This document shows, in pieces, positions 28,596 to 37,522 of a stretch of DNA of 64,000 bases. The stretch comes from Comamonas serinivorans (lineage in GTDB: Bacteria; Pseudomonadota; Gammaproteobacteria; Burkholderiales; Burkholderiaceae_C), in the NCBI RefSeq assembly GCF_002158865.1, contig NZ_CP021455.1, positions 62,001-126,000 on the forward strand. Direction: 5' to 3'. Under the pieces are notes generated by a model, which was not told where the DNA came from, made no database searches, and was given only the letters and a program-made list of their open reading frames with translations. Position 1 is the first letter of the stretch. Each line of letters starts with the position of its first letter. The position numbers and the translations under genes were made by a program.

Positions 28596-31292
28596 TCACA
28601 GGCGCTTGGTCACCAGCCGGAAGTCCGGATCACCCGGGTAGGGCTTGACGTCGAAGCCCAGGCTGCGCATCAGCTTGAGCATGGTGTGGTTGTTGGTCAG
28701 CACCAGGCCAATGATCTCGGCCAGGCCTTTTTCGCGCGCCGCGTCGGTGATGCTGAGCATCAGGCGCGAGCCCAGGCCCCGGCCCGCGTAGTCGTCGGCC
28801 ACCAGCAGCGAAAACTCGCAGCTGGTGCGGTCGGGGTTGGTGATGTAGCGCGACACGCCGATGATGCGTTCGCGCTCGAGGATGGCGCCGGTGTCGTCGG
28901 CCTGGCGCTCGCGCACCACGGCCACCAGCGCCATTTCGCGGTCGTAATCGATCAGCGTGAAGCGCGACAGCATCGAGGGCGGCAGCTCGCTCATGGCCGA
29001 GGCAAAGCGGAAGTAGCGGCTCTCCGACGACAGGCCGCGCGTCAGCTCCTGCAGCATCTGGGCATCGTCGGGGTGCACCGGCCGGATGGTGTACTCGCCG
29101 CCCCCGCGCAGCGGCAGGCGCTGCTCGAACTGCGCCGGGTACGGGAGGATGGCCAGGTGGTTGTAGGGCCGGCTCGACACCGCCGCGTTGCTCACCACGA
29201 TGCGCGCGTCCACCGCCACCACGCCCTGCTCGTCGGCGATCAGCGGGTTGATGTCCATCTCGCGCAGCTGCGGCAGCTCGCACACCATCTCGGACACGCG
29301 CAGCAGCACGTGCTCGATCGCGGTCTGGTCCACCGCTTCCGAGCCGCGCCACTCACCCAGGGTACTGGACACGCGCGACCGCTCGATCAAGCGCCGGGCG
29401 AGGTACTGGTTCAACGGCGGCAGCTCCATGGCGCGATCGTCCATCAGCTCGATCATCACGCCGCCGGCGCCAAAGGCGATCACCGGCCCGAAGGGCGGCT
29501 CGCTGACCAGGCCGATGTACAGCTCGCGGCCGCGGCGCTTGCGCGCCATGGCCTGCACCGTGATGCCGTTGAGGTGGGCGTCGGGCCGGTTGCGCTGCAC
29601 CGCCTGCATGATGGCCTCGTAGGCATCGCGCACCGCGGTGGCGCTGGCCAGGTTGAGCACCACGCCGCCCACGTCGCTCTTGTGCGCGATGTCGGGCGAA
29701 TCGACCTTGAGCGCCACCGGGAAGCCCAGCTGCGTGGCCATCATCATGGCCTCGTTGGGGCTGCGCGTGAGCACGGTCTGCGTGACCGGGATGTGGAAGG
29801 CCGACAGCAGGGCCTTGGACTCCATCTCGGTCAGCAGCGTGCGCCGCTCCGACAGCACGCCTTCGATCAGCAGCCGAGCGCCCTCCACATCGGGCTTGGC
29901 CATCTCGGTCAGCGGCGGCGGCGTTTGCTGCAGCAGCAGCTGGTTCTGGTAGTACGACGCGATGTTGCCGAAGGCCCCCACGGCGGCCTCGGGCGTGCGA
30001 AAGCTGGGGATGCGCGCGCGCGCCAGCACCTCGCGCGATTCGCCCACCGAGGCGTCGCCCATCCAGCAGACGATGAGCGGCTTGTGCACCAGCGGCTTGC
30101 AGTCGGCCACGGCCTGGGCCATGGCCTTGGCGTCCTGGCCCGGCTTGGGCGCGCAGATGACCAGCACACCGTCGAGCTGACGGTCGGCCAGCGCCTGGGT
30201 CAGCGCCAGCTTGTAGTGCTCGGCCTGCGCGTCTTCGGACAGGTCGACCAGGCCGCTGAGGTCGGCCTTGGGCGGCAGCTGCGGCAGCAGCTCGGCCTGG
30301 GCCGACTCGCTGAGCACACCCAGCTGCAGGCCCAGCTCGCTCACCCAGTCCGCCGCCAGCACGCCGGGGCCGCCGCCGTTGCTGATCAGCCCCAGGCGCT
30401 TGCCCGTGGGCCGGTAGCGCGAGGCCAGGCATTTGGCGGCCGAAAACAGCTGCACAAAGGACTGCACACGCACCGCGCCGGCGCGGCGCAGCGCGGCGTC
30501 GAACACGTCGTCGCTGCCGACGATGGTGGCGGAGTGCGTGAGCGCCACGCGGTTGCCGGCCTCTTTGCGGCCGGCCTTGAGCACAACCACGGGCTTGGCG
30601 TGCGCGGCCGCGCGCAGGGCGCTCATGAAGCGGCGCGCGTTGGTGATGCCTTCCAGGTACAGCACGATGGAATGCGTGTCCCGGTCCGAGGCCAGGAAGT
30701 CCAGCACATCGGCCACGTCGAGCAGCGTGTGCGGCCCCAGCGACACCACGCTGGAAAAGCCCACGCCGTTGTTGCCCGACCAATCGAGGATGGAGGACGT
30801 GAGCGAGCCCGACTGCGACACCAGCGCCAGCGGGCCGGACTGCGCCATGTCGCCCACCACACAGGCGTTCAGGCCCTGCTGCGGGCGCTGGAACCCGCGC
30901 GTGTTCGGCCCCAGCAGGTACATCTCGTGCCGCAGCGCCACCTCGCGCAGCTGGGCCGCCTGGGTCGCATCCATGTCGCTGGACAGCACCAGCGCGGCCT
31001 GGCATTCGATGCGGCCGGCGATCTCCAGGGCCGACAAGGCCTCATCGAACGGCAGCGCGATGATGGCCAGGTCGGCCCGCGAGCGCGCCAGGTCGGCCAG
31101 GCTGCCCGCGGTGTGGGCGATGTCCAGGTACTGCACGTGGCCGTCGAACGGCGAGGCCTGCAACATGGCGCACAGGCGCTCGCCATCGGGCGTGGTGGCC
31201 GGCTCGCCCCCCGTCGCCGAGGCCGGGCCCGGCCCCGCGAACACCACGATGGAGCGGGGGTTGAACAACGGGGTCAGGTAGTGCTTGTCCAT
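28596..31292 (-). CDS. Pat-type protein acetyltransferase (ADP-forming acyl-CoA ligase-like plus GNAT)
   Basis: 898 residues from the family-type start M-D-K-H-Y-L-T-P-L-F; a frame extension to 31325 is less likely. Domain order: CoA-binding (about 1-130), succinyl-CoA ligase-like (150-460), ATP-grasp (480-700) and C-terminal GNAT (735-898, with Y-A-G-R-G-L-G-S-R-L for acetyl-CoA). Such proteins (PatZ/YfiQ) acetylate lysines, often on acyl-CoA synthetases. Three acyl-CoA synthetases lie elsewhere in this window and could be targets; this is inference. Confidence 0.88.
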   Translation of the reverse strand: MDKHYLTPLFNPRSIVVFAGPGPASATGGEPATTPDGERLCAMLQASPFDGHVQYLDIAHTAGSLADLARSRADLAIIALPFDEALSALEIAGRIECQAALVLSSDMDATQAAQLREVALRHEMYLLGPNTRGFQRPQQGLNACVVGDMAQSGPLALVSQSGSLTSSILDWSGNNGVGFSSVVSLGPHTLLDVADVLDFLASDRDTHSIVLYLEGITNARRFMSALRAAAHAKPVVVLKAGRKEAGNRVALTHSATIVGSDDVFDAALRRAGAVRVQSFVQLFSAAKCLASRYRPTGKRLGLISNGGGPGVLAADWVSELGLQLGVLSESAQAELLPQLPPKADLSGLVDLSEDAQAEHYKLALTQALADRQLDGVLVICAPKPGQDAKAMAQAVADCKPLVHKPLIVCWMGDASVGESREVLARARIPSFRTPEAAVGAFGNIASYYQNQLLLQQTPPPLTEMAKPDVEGARLLIEGVLSERRTLLTEMESKALLSAFHIPVTQTVLTRSPNEAMMMATQLGFPVALKVDSPDIAHKSDVGGVVLNLASATAVRDAYEAIMQAVQRNRPDAHLNGITVQAMARKRRGRELYIGLVSEPPFGPVIAFGAGGVMIELMDDRAMELPPLNQYLARRLIERSRVSSTLGEWRGSEAVDQTAIEHVLLRVSEMVCELPQLREMDINPLIADEQGVVAVDARIVVSNAAVSSRPYNHLAILPYPAQFEQRLPLRGGGEYTIRPVHPDDAQMLQELTRGLSSESRYFRFASAMSELPPSMLSRFTLIDYDREMALVAVVRERQADDTGAILERERIIGVSRYITNPDRTSCEFSLLVADDYAGRGLGSRLMLSITDAAREKGLAEIIGLVLTNNHTMLKLMRSLGFDVKPYPGDPDFRLVTKRL

Positions 31293-31503
31293 GGTGCGCC
31301 AGGGCCCGCGCCAGTCGATGCGCACGGCAGGTTTTCAACAGCCCCGGAGTATGGCGGCTGTGCCTGCGTTTGGATAGCGGCGCCGGCCGACACCCACCGC
31401 CAGCCCCGCCGCCCGCGCCACAGGCTGCCGATACACTGGCCCGTTGCCGCCCCTGCCGGCAGCCCGCGGGCCCGACAGGCCAGCACATCACCCAGAGACC
31501 GCC

Positions 31504-34500
31504 ATGCGAACACTTGCCACCGCCACCTTGTTGCAGGGCCCGCAGCGCTTGCGCGTGTGCGTCGTGCGCCTGGTGGCCCTGAAGGACGACGCCGCGCCCG
31601 AGGCACGCGAGTTCGTCGTCAGCCGCTCGTTGACGGAGCTGGCCCCGCCTGCCGCGGCCGACGCCGGCACCGTGCGCGCCAGCAGCGAATCGACCTTGAC
31701 GCCGCTGCCGCTCACCCTGGCCGGTGCCACCGACAAAGCCGTGGATTTCGTGCGCCACCGCGTGGCCATGGGCGATGCGCTGAGTGCGCAAAGCGGCTTC
31801 GCCGCCTTGGTCGACCTGTGCGCCGACGAGGGTATGAGCCATTTTCCGATTCAACCACCATCGAAATCGGCCGATACTGACCTTGCATCTAACGCCACGC
31901 TGCAAGACCCTGCGGTGGCGCCGCCGGCCGCTGGCCCCGAGACCATCGGCCTGGACGGCGCCCCGGCTTCGGCTGCGCTGCCGGCCGCCCCACCCTCACC
32001 CGACCGGCCCGACACGCCAGCGGCGCGCGGCGCAGGCTCGCCCACATCCGACGCGGCCCCGGCCGCGGGCGACGCCAACCCGGCGCGCTGGCACTTTCCG
32101 CTGGCGCCGCAGTGGCTGGCCCAGCGCAAGCCCCCGCGCGGCGAGGCCGAGGCCGTGGCCACCCTGGTCGCGCAGTTCGCGCCGGGCCCTTGGGCCGCGT
32201 TGCCGGCCAAGCAACAGGCACGCCGGGTCTGGCGGGTGGCCGAGCGCTTCGACGCCGCGCGGCGCGACCAGGCCGCGCAGCAGCGCCTGTACCGGCTGGT
32301 GCCGCAGCTGGTGAGCCTGCTCGAAAGCGGCGATGACCTGCTCGACTACACCCTGGCCTGGGCCCTGGCGCGCCTGCAAGACCCCGGCGCGGCGCAGGCC
32401 CTGGCCGCGCTGGCCCAGCACGGCCGCAGTGAGGCCACGCGGGGTGTGGCCGCCTACGCCCGCCACCTGCTGCTGGTGCGCGCCGGCACGCCCGACGAGG
32501 CGCGCGCGGCCCTGGCGCCGCTGGTCAGCGTGCGCGGGGCCCTGCTGCAGCACCTGGCCACGCTGGCCAGCCCTGCCGTCAGCCAGGCGCAACGGCACAC
32601 CGCCCGCAACGACACGCAGCGCAACGCCGTTCGCGAAGCCGTCGCCAGCCTGGGGCACGCGCAGGCCCTGGCGCTGATCGACCCCACCGTGCACGCCGCC
32701 CTGGGCGAGGCCCTGGCCAGTGCGCACTGGACCCCCGAGCTGTTCGCCGCCGTGCGCCAGGTCTACCAGCGCGCCGAGTTGGCCCAGGACTGGGCGCTGC
32801 TGGCCGTGTTGCACGCGCGCCTGGAACGCGACCGCGCCATGCCCCAGCCCGACCGCCACCCCAGCGCCTACCGCGATCCCCGAACCGGGCTGTACCAGAC
32901 CCGCTGGGCGCGTGGCCATGACCATGTGCGCGGGTACTCGACCGTGGCCCGCGATTACTTCTGCACCCGCACCCTGCGCACCCTGCGCCGCCTGGCCGAG
33001 GTCGGTCACAGCGAAGCGCCGCAGCTGGCCGTGGCCCTGCTGCTGGCCCTGCCCAGCGATGCCCCGGCCAGCGACGCGCGCTTTCGCGACTCGGTGTATG
33101 CCCAGGCCCACCGCTGGTCGGTGGCCGGGCTGCTGCTGCTGGACGCCCACCCCGAGTGGCGCACCCACAACCACCGCTTGCGCCTGGGCAACCACGGCTA
33201 CCCCAACCTGCGCGAAGACGCCCTGCCCGAGCAACGCCTGGACGGCCTTCAGCCCCTGTGGGACGCCAACCCCCAGGCCGTGCTGCAGCTGCTGCGCACC
33301 AGCGGCAACCGGCTGGTGCAGTGGGTGATGGCGCGCGCCCTGCGCGACCAGCGCGATTGGCTGGCCGTGCTGCCGCCCGCGCCCATCGGCGAGCTGCTGG
33401 CCAGCCGCTTTGCCCTCACGGCCGAGCTGGGGCTGGACGTGGTTCAGGCCCACCTGGCGCGGGCCCGCGATGCCACCGAACGCCTGCGCTGGTGGCGCGC
33501 CCTCGCCCGCAGCGCCCACCCGCGTGCGGCCCAGGTGCTGGCCCAGGACCTGGCGCCGCACCTGGCCGCCCTGCCCCAGGCCCCCGACCTGCTGGCTGCG
33601 CTGCTGTACTCGCCCAGCGCCAGCAACCGCGCCCTGGGGTATTCGGTGATGCCGATGAATTTTTCATCGGCGGGGCTCGATACTGCCCCGCTGATGAACG
33701 AGGTGCTGGCCCTGCTGCCATCCCTCGATGACGAGCACGCCGATGCCCAGGCCATCGCCCACGGCCTGCAGCAGTGGCTGGCGGGCGCCTGGGCCGGCTG
33801 TGCGCCGCAGGTCGCCCCCGCGCCGCTGCTGGCCCTGCTGGCCGACCCCGCCCTGCCCGTGGTGCAGGTGGCCAGCACCTGGGTGGCGCTGCACCCCCAG
33901 GCGCTGGCGCACCTGCCCGCCAGCCACCTGCAGGCGCTGCTTGGCTCGCCCGAGCTGGCGCGGCGCGTGTGCGGCATGCGCCTGCTGGCCAGCCTGCCGA
34001 TGACGGCCCTGCGCGAGCAGGCCGAGCTGCTGTTCGAGGGCAGCCAGTCCCCCAGCGCCGACATGCGCGGCGCGGTGCGCAACGCCATCGAGCGGCTGGC
34101 CGCAGACCCCCAGGGCCACGCCGCCTGCGCGTGGCTGGCCCAGCGCCTGCATGCCAGCCTGTTCCGCAGCGAGCCGGCCGAGGGCGTGCACGCCGACACG
34201 CTGGCCCTGCTGCTGCCGCAGCCGGCACCGGCGGGCAGGGCCTCGCCGTCGTCCGCGGGCGGGCCAAACCGCCCGCCTTCGCCCCCCGGCCTGGCAGACC
34301 CCGCTGGCGGGCCCGCGCCGCTTGCCGCCTTTGCCCCGGGTTTGGACGCCGACAGCGTCTGGCGCGCGCTGCAGGCCCAAGCCGCCGGCGCCCAGCGGTA
34401 CGGTGCGCTGGCGTTGAGCCAGATGGGCTCAGACCCCTATACCCTGCGGCAATGGGCCACGCTGGGGCGCCATGCCGACGTGGACGTGCGCGCCCGCGCC

Positions 34501-35166
34501 CGGGCCCGCATCGACGCCCTGCTCTCGCCCCTGAGCGCCACCACGCCCGAGCAGGCCGATGCGCTGCTGCCCCTGGCCGACAGCCTGTTCGACGACAGCC
34601 AGGCCTACGCCCGCCAGTTGCTGGGCGAGCGCCTGCCCGACAGCGCCCTCAGCCCCGAGCTGCTGATCCGCTGGGTGGACCACCCGCGCGACTGGGTGCA
34701 GGCCCTGGGCCGGCAGCGGCTGATGCGCCACATGGGCGCCGCCGAGGCCAGCCTGTGCCTGACGCGCCTGGCCCAGCACCCCAGCGTCGGCGTGCAGCAG
34801 TTCGTCACGCAATGGCTGCTGGCCCTGCCCGACGAGCCCGCGCCCCAGCGCGCGGCGCGGCTGGCCCAGCTCCAGCCCTACTTCCTCAGCGTGCTGTCGC
34901 AGGTGCACCGCGGCCGCGTCAGCAAGACGCGCGTGCAGGCCTTTTTACGCCAGCAGATCGAGGCACCCGAAACCGCCGCCGTGGTGGCCGAGGTCTATGC
35001 CCGCCAGGTGGTGGGCGCGGGCCGGCTCGACCAGCCGCAGTACATGGCGGGCCTGCGCGACATCGCCGCGCGCCACCCGCAGCTGCCGCTGCCCTGCCTG
35101 CAGTGGCAGCCCCCACCCGCACGCGCGCCACGCACCCAGGCCGCTGACCGCCTCGGCCAGGCGTGA
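31504..35166 (+). CDS. large ARM/HEAT-repeat protein, retron-associated (MolR-like)
   Basis: 1220 residues from the ATG at 31504. An N-terminal region (1-108) is followed by a Pro/Ala-rich linker (110-180), then a long all-alpha region of repeated 30-40-residue helical pairs rich in L-A-x-L and R-x-x-A, typical of ARM/HEAT solenoids. A second low-complexity linker lies near residues 910-945. No catalytic motif is visible, so it is probably a scaffold or recognition subunit. Elements E11 and E12 lie in frame at residues about 110-125 and 712-727. The SWIM gene starts 12 bp after its stop. Confidence 0.75.
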   Translation: MRTLATATLLQGPQRLRVCVVRLVALKDDAAPEAREFVVSRSLTELAPPAAADAGTVRASSESTLTPLPLTLAGATDKAVDFVRHRVAMGDALSAQSGFAALVDLCADEGMSHFPIQPPSKSADTDLASNATLQDPAVAPPAAGPETIGLDGAPASAALPAAPPSPDRPDTPAARGAGSPTSDAAPAAGDANPARWHFPLAPQWLAQRKPPRGEAEAVATLVAQFAPGPWAALPAKQQARRVWRVAERFDAARRDQAAQQRLYRLVPQLVSLLESGDDLLDYTLAWALARLQDPGAAQALAALAQHGRSEATRGVAAYARHLLLVRAGTPDEARAALAPLVSVRGALLQHLATLASPAVSQAQRHTARNDTQRNAVREAVASLGHAQALALIDPTVHAALGEALASAHWTPELFAAVRQVYQRAELAQDWALLAVLHARLERDRAMPQPDRHPSAYRDPRTGLYQTRWARGHDHVRGYSTVARDYFCTRTLRTLRRLAEVGHSEAPQLAVALLLALPSDAPASDARFRDSVYAQAHRWSVAGLLLLDAHPEWRTHNHRLRLGNHGYPNLREDALPEQRLDGLQPLWDANPQAVLQLLRTSGNRLVQWVMARALRDQRDWLAVLPPAPIGELLASRFALTAELGLDVVQAHLARARDATERLRWWRALARSAHPRAAQVLAQDLAPHLAALPQAPDLLAALLYSPSASNRALGYSVMPMNFSSAGLDTAPLMNEVLALLPSLDDEHADAQAIAHGLQQWLAGAWAGCAPQVAPAPLLALLADPALPVVQVASTWVALHPQALAHLPASHLQALLGSPELARRVCGMRLLASLPMTALREQAELLFEGSQSPSADMRGAVRNAIERLAADPQGHAACAWLAQRLHASLFRSEPAEGVHADTLALLLPQPAPAGRASPSSAGGPNRPPSPPGLADPAGGPAPLAAFAPGLDADSVWRALQAQAAGAQRYGALALSQMGSDPYTLRQWATLGRHADVDVRARARARIDALLSPLSATTPEQADALLPLADSLFDDSQAYARQLLGERLPDSALSPELLIRWVDHPRDWVQALGRQRLMRHMGAAEASLCLTRLAQHPSVGVQQFVTQWLLALPDEPAPQRAARLAQLQPYFLSVLSQVHRGRVSKTRVQAFLRQQIEAPETAAVVAEVYARQVVGAGRLDQPQYMAGLRDIAARHPQLPLPCLQWQPPPARAPRTQAADRLGQA
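31832..31877. repeat. 46-bp palindromic element E11 (inside HEAT-repeat gene)
   Basis: GTAT-N38-ATAC, 46 bp, within codons 110-125 at the junction of the N-terminal region and the Pro-rich linker. The inner arms are imperfect. Confidence 0.7.
33639..33683. repeat. 45-bp palindromic element E12 (inside HEAT-repeat gene)
   Basis: GTAT to ATAC, 45 bp. The inner arms GCCGATGAA and TTCATCGGC pair perfectly although they differ from the family consensus. It lies in codons 712-727. Confidence 0.75.
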
Positions 35167-35178
35167 CCGGAGAGCCCG

Positions 35179-36909
35179 ATGGAATTCCGATACCAGTACC
35201 ACGGCACCACCCAGGTCAGCGACGGCAGCCAGTCACAGGCCTTTTCGTTCGCCCCCGACCTGCTGCGCCCCCAGGTGGCGTTCGACGGGTTGTTGCGGCG
35301 CGACACCGGCGTGCACTGGCCCGTGCGCGAGGCCCTGTCGGCCCTGCACGACGTGGTCGTGAGCGACCTGCGCGTGCGCGGCCGTGACCGCACGGCCTAC
35401 CGCGCCTGGCTGGCCGACAACGAACAGCACCTGCTGGCGCGCTTCATGCAGCGCGGCACCAGCGTCCGGGCCCGGCTGGACGACGTGCAGCGCGAGCTGC
35501 AAGCCGTGCGGGCGCAGAAAAGCCGCGTCCTCGATCCCTTCTACCGCGCCCGCGCCAAGTACTTTAGCTGGCTCTACATGGCCAACCGCGACGCCTGGTT
35601 CGTGCTCGACCCGGTCATCACCGTGCACCCCGAGCGCGTGCTGTTCGAGGCCTTCAGCCAGGACGAGTCGAGCTACTGCGCGGTCAGCATCTCGCACAAC
35701 GCCTTCACGCGCACGGGCGAGGTGGCCTGCGGCACGACCAACATCGACTACTCGGTCAGCCTGTACGACGAGTTCCAGAAAATCCGCGACTACCGCGACA
35801 CGCGCATCGCCATCGACCCCGCCGGCTTTGCCGTGCAGGCCGCCGGCGACCCCGAGCGGCGCGAGGACAAGATCGACCTGCCCGAATCCTGGCTGGCCGG
35901 CTTCCTGCAGGTCTCCAGCGCCAGCGCCCTGCCCGCCACCGTGCTCGAGCTGCACCCCATGGACCTGCACAGTGTGCTCAGCGTGCTGCGGCAGCAGCGC
36001 GAAACGGCCGGGCCCCGCGCCTTGCGCATCGAGCTCGCGCCCCGTGCCGCGCCCACGCTGGTCTTCGAGCCCTGGAACCTGCGCCTGCCCACGCGGCGCA
36101 GCCAACTCGTCGGCCCGGCCCTCACCGAGCCACAGACCATCCGCCTGTGGGGCCGACGCCGCCTGCTGACGCTGGAGCGCCTCATCGCCGTGGCGCAGCG
36201 CGTGCGCGTGCACCTGCTGGGCACCGGCATGCCCAGCTTCTGGGTGATCGAGCTGGGCGAGGTCACGGTCACGCTGGGCCTGTCCGGCTGGACCAGCAAC
36301 GACTGGGCCAGCGCCGCCAAGTTCGCGCTGCTGACGCCGCGCCAGGCCCTGCCGCCCGCGGCGCTGAACGCCGTGGCGCAGGCCTTGCAGGCGCGCTGGA
36401 TGGCGAGCGTGGACGAGCTGGCCGCCGCCACGCAGCTGGGCGCGGGCGAGGTGCGCGCCGCCCTCACGGCCTGGGCCCAGGCCGGGCGCGCCGTGTACGA
36501 CCTGCCCCAGGGCCGCTGGGCCTGGCGCGAGCTGCTGCGCGAGCCGCTGACGCCCGGTCAGCTGCGCCTGGTCAGCCCCGAGGACGACGAGGCCGTGGCC
36601 CTGGTCGCCAGCGGCGGCGTGCAGGTGCACCGCATCGACTTCGCCCAGGGCTTTGCCCGTGTGGCTGGCCAGGTGCCGACCGACCGGCGCACGCACGACA
36701 CGGTGCTGGAGCTGTCGGCCGACGACGTGCTGACCGACGCGCGCTGCGACTGCAACCACCGCCAGCAGCACGGCCTGCGACGCGGCCCCTGCGTGCACAT
36801 GCTGGCGCTGCGCCTGGTGGCACAAGCCCCGCTGGATCAGGCCCGCGCCCAGGCGGCGACGGCCAGCGCGGCGGCCAGCGCCACGCCCGTGACCGGAGCC
36901 GACGCATGA
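35179..36909 (+). CDS. winged-helix/SWIM zinc-finger protein, retron-associated
   Basis: 576 residues. The C-terminus carries a SWIM zinc finger, C-x-C-x(n)-C-x-H, with C523, C525, C538 and H540 (C-D-C-N-H, then G-P-C-V-H-M-L-A-L). Before it, residues about 390-460 form short helices fitting a winged-helix fold (A-L-T-A-W-A-Q-A-G-R-A-V-Y-D-L). The N-terminal 350 residues are mixed alpha/beta and not recognised. The ATG at 35179 follows a GGAGAG site and is coupled to the HEAT gene. Pairing with a HEAT protein and a retron RT matches the WH-SWIM component of type XIII retrons as I recall that class. Confidence 0.78.
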   Translation: MEFRYQYHGTTQVSDGSQSQAFSFAPDLLRPQVAFDGLLRRDTGVHWPVREALSALHDVVVSDLRVRGRDRTAYRAWLADNEQHLLARFMQRGTSVRARLDDVQRELQAVRAQKSRVLDPFYRARAKYFSWLYMANRDAWFVLDPVITVHPERVLFEAFSQDESSYCAVSISHNAFTRTGEVACGTTNIDYSVSLYDEFQKIRDYRDTRIAIDPAGFAVQAAGDPERREDKIDLPESWLAGFLQVSSASALPATVLELHPMDLHSVLSVLRQQRETAGPRALRIELAPRAAPTLVFEPWNLRLPTRRSQLVGPALTEPQTIRLWGRRRLLTLERLIAVAQRVRVHLLGTGMPSFWVIELGEVTVTLGLSGWTSNDWASAAKFALLTPRQALPPAALNAVAQALQARWMASVDELAAATQLGAGEVRAALTAWAQAGRAVYDLPQGRWAWRELLREPLTPGQLRLVSPEDDEAVALVASGGVQVHRIDFAQGFARVAGQVPTDRRTHDTVLELSADDVLTDARCDCNHRQQHGLRRGPCVHMLALRLVAQAPLDQARAQAATASAAASATPVTGADA

Positions 36910-36924
36910 TGCCCATCACCCCCT

Positions 36925-36970
36925 GTATGACCCTGCTGTCGATCACCTTCAAACGCCTTTGCCACCATAC
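36925..36970. repeat. 46-bp palindromic element E13 (before retron ncRNA)
   Basis: GTAT-N38-ATAC, 46 bp, with inner arms largely degenerate. It starts 16 bp after the SWIM gene stop. Confidence 0.6.
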
Positions 36971-37134
36971 CCACATGGCGAAGACACAGGGCCTTGCATC
37001 ACGGCCTGGCTGCGCTGGCAGCCCGGAGCGCGCGTCACGTCCCGGCATAACGCCATCGGCGAACCCCTGGGCGAACCCTTTGACGAACCCGTTGCCCAGC
37101 CTTGGGACAGCCCCGGTTTCGCCTGAACATGCAC

Positions 37135-37140
37135 TACACT
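37135..37140 (+). promoter_or_regulatory. candidate -10 box of the retron ncRNA
   Basis: TACACT lies 7 bp upstream of the a1 repeat, which would put a transcript start at about the first base of the predicted ncRNA. I see no convincing -35 box at normal spacing, so the call is weak. Confidence 0.35.
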
Positions 37141-37146
37141 GCCGCT

Positions 37147-37375
37147 TCGTGCAACGCGCAGGCTCTTGCAACCCGGACGGTGTTTCGCCGTCCATGACCT
37201 TTGCCGTTTCATGCGCCACGGGGGACCGTTTTCACTGTGCCGAACATTGGCCTGCTGTGCACTTACGAAGAGGCTTGCGACAAGCCAATTGCACAGCAGG
37301 CCAAGTTCGGCGTCGAGTGAACAGCCCCCGTCCCGTGAGCCTTGCAGGCTCTTCGACGAGAAGCGCGTTGCACGA
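37147..37375 (+). ncRNA. predicted retron msr-msd RNA
   Basis: The region is bounded by a perfect 13-bp inverted repeat, a1 at 37147-37159 (TCGTGCAACGCGC) and a2 at 37363-37375. Just inside a1 is a stem-loop with 6-bp arms (37175-37193), a candidate msr hairpin. Next comes a long hairpin at 37231-37321: an outer 6-bp stem, a 7-bp stem, one bulged A, a 15-bp perfect stem, and an inner stem-loop GGCTTG-CGA-CAAGCC in its loop, a candidate msd. A small stem-loop (37337-37351) precedes a2. The decamer GCAGGCTCTT occurs at 37158 and again at 37344. The RT start is 147 bp after a2. Boundaries are predicted; the branching guanosine is not assigned. Confidence 0.7.
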
Positions 37376-37422
37376 CCTTTTGGCCGCCTGCACCTCTCTG
37401 CACACCCCGTCTGGTAACGGCA

Positions 37423-37468
37423 GTATGCAGCAGTCTCCGTTCAATTCTGAACGGCCATCAGGTCATAC
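37423..37468. repeat. 46-bp palindromic element E14 (between retron ncRNA and RT)
   Basis: GTAT-N38-ATAC, 46 bp, with full inner CCGTT and AACGG arms. It lies 55 bp before the RT start. Confidence 0.85.
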
Positions 37469-37522
37469 CCCTCCTGAATCGCTTGTCCTGAGTGCCCCGC
37501 GCACGCCTTGCGGAGGTGCCAC

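Noticed and set aside
28686..31880. A 1064-codon open frame on the plus strand
   Set aside because: Antisense of the Pat-type acetyltransferase; no domain and shadow-like composition.
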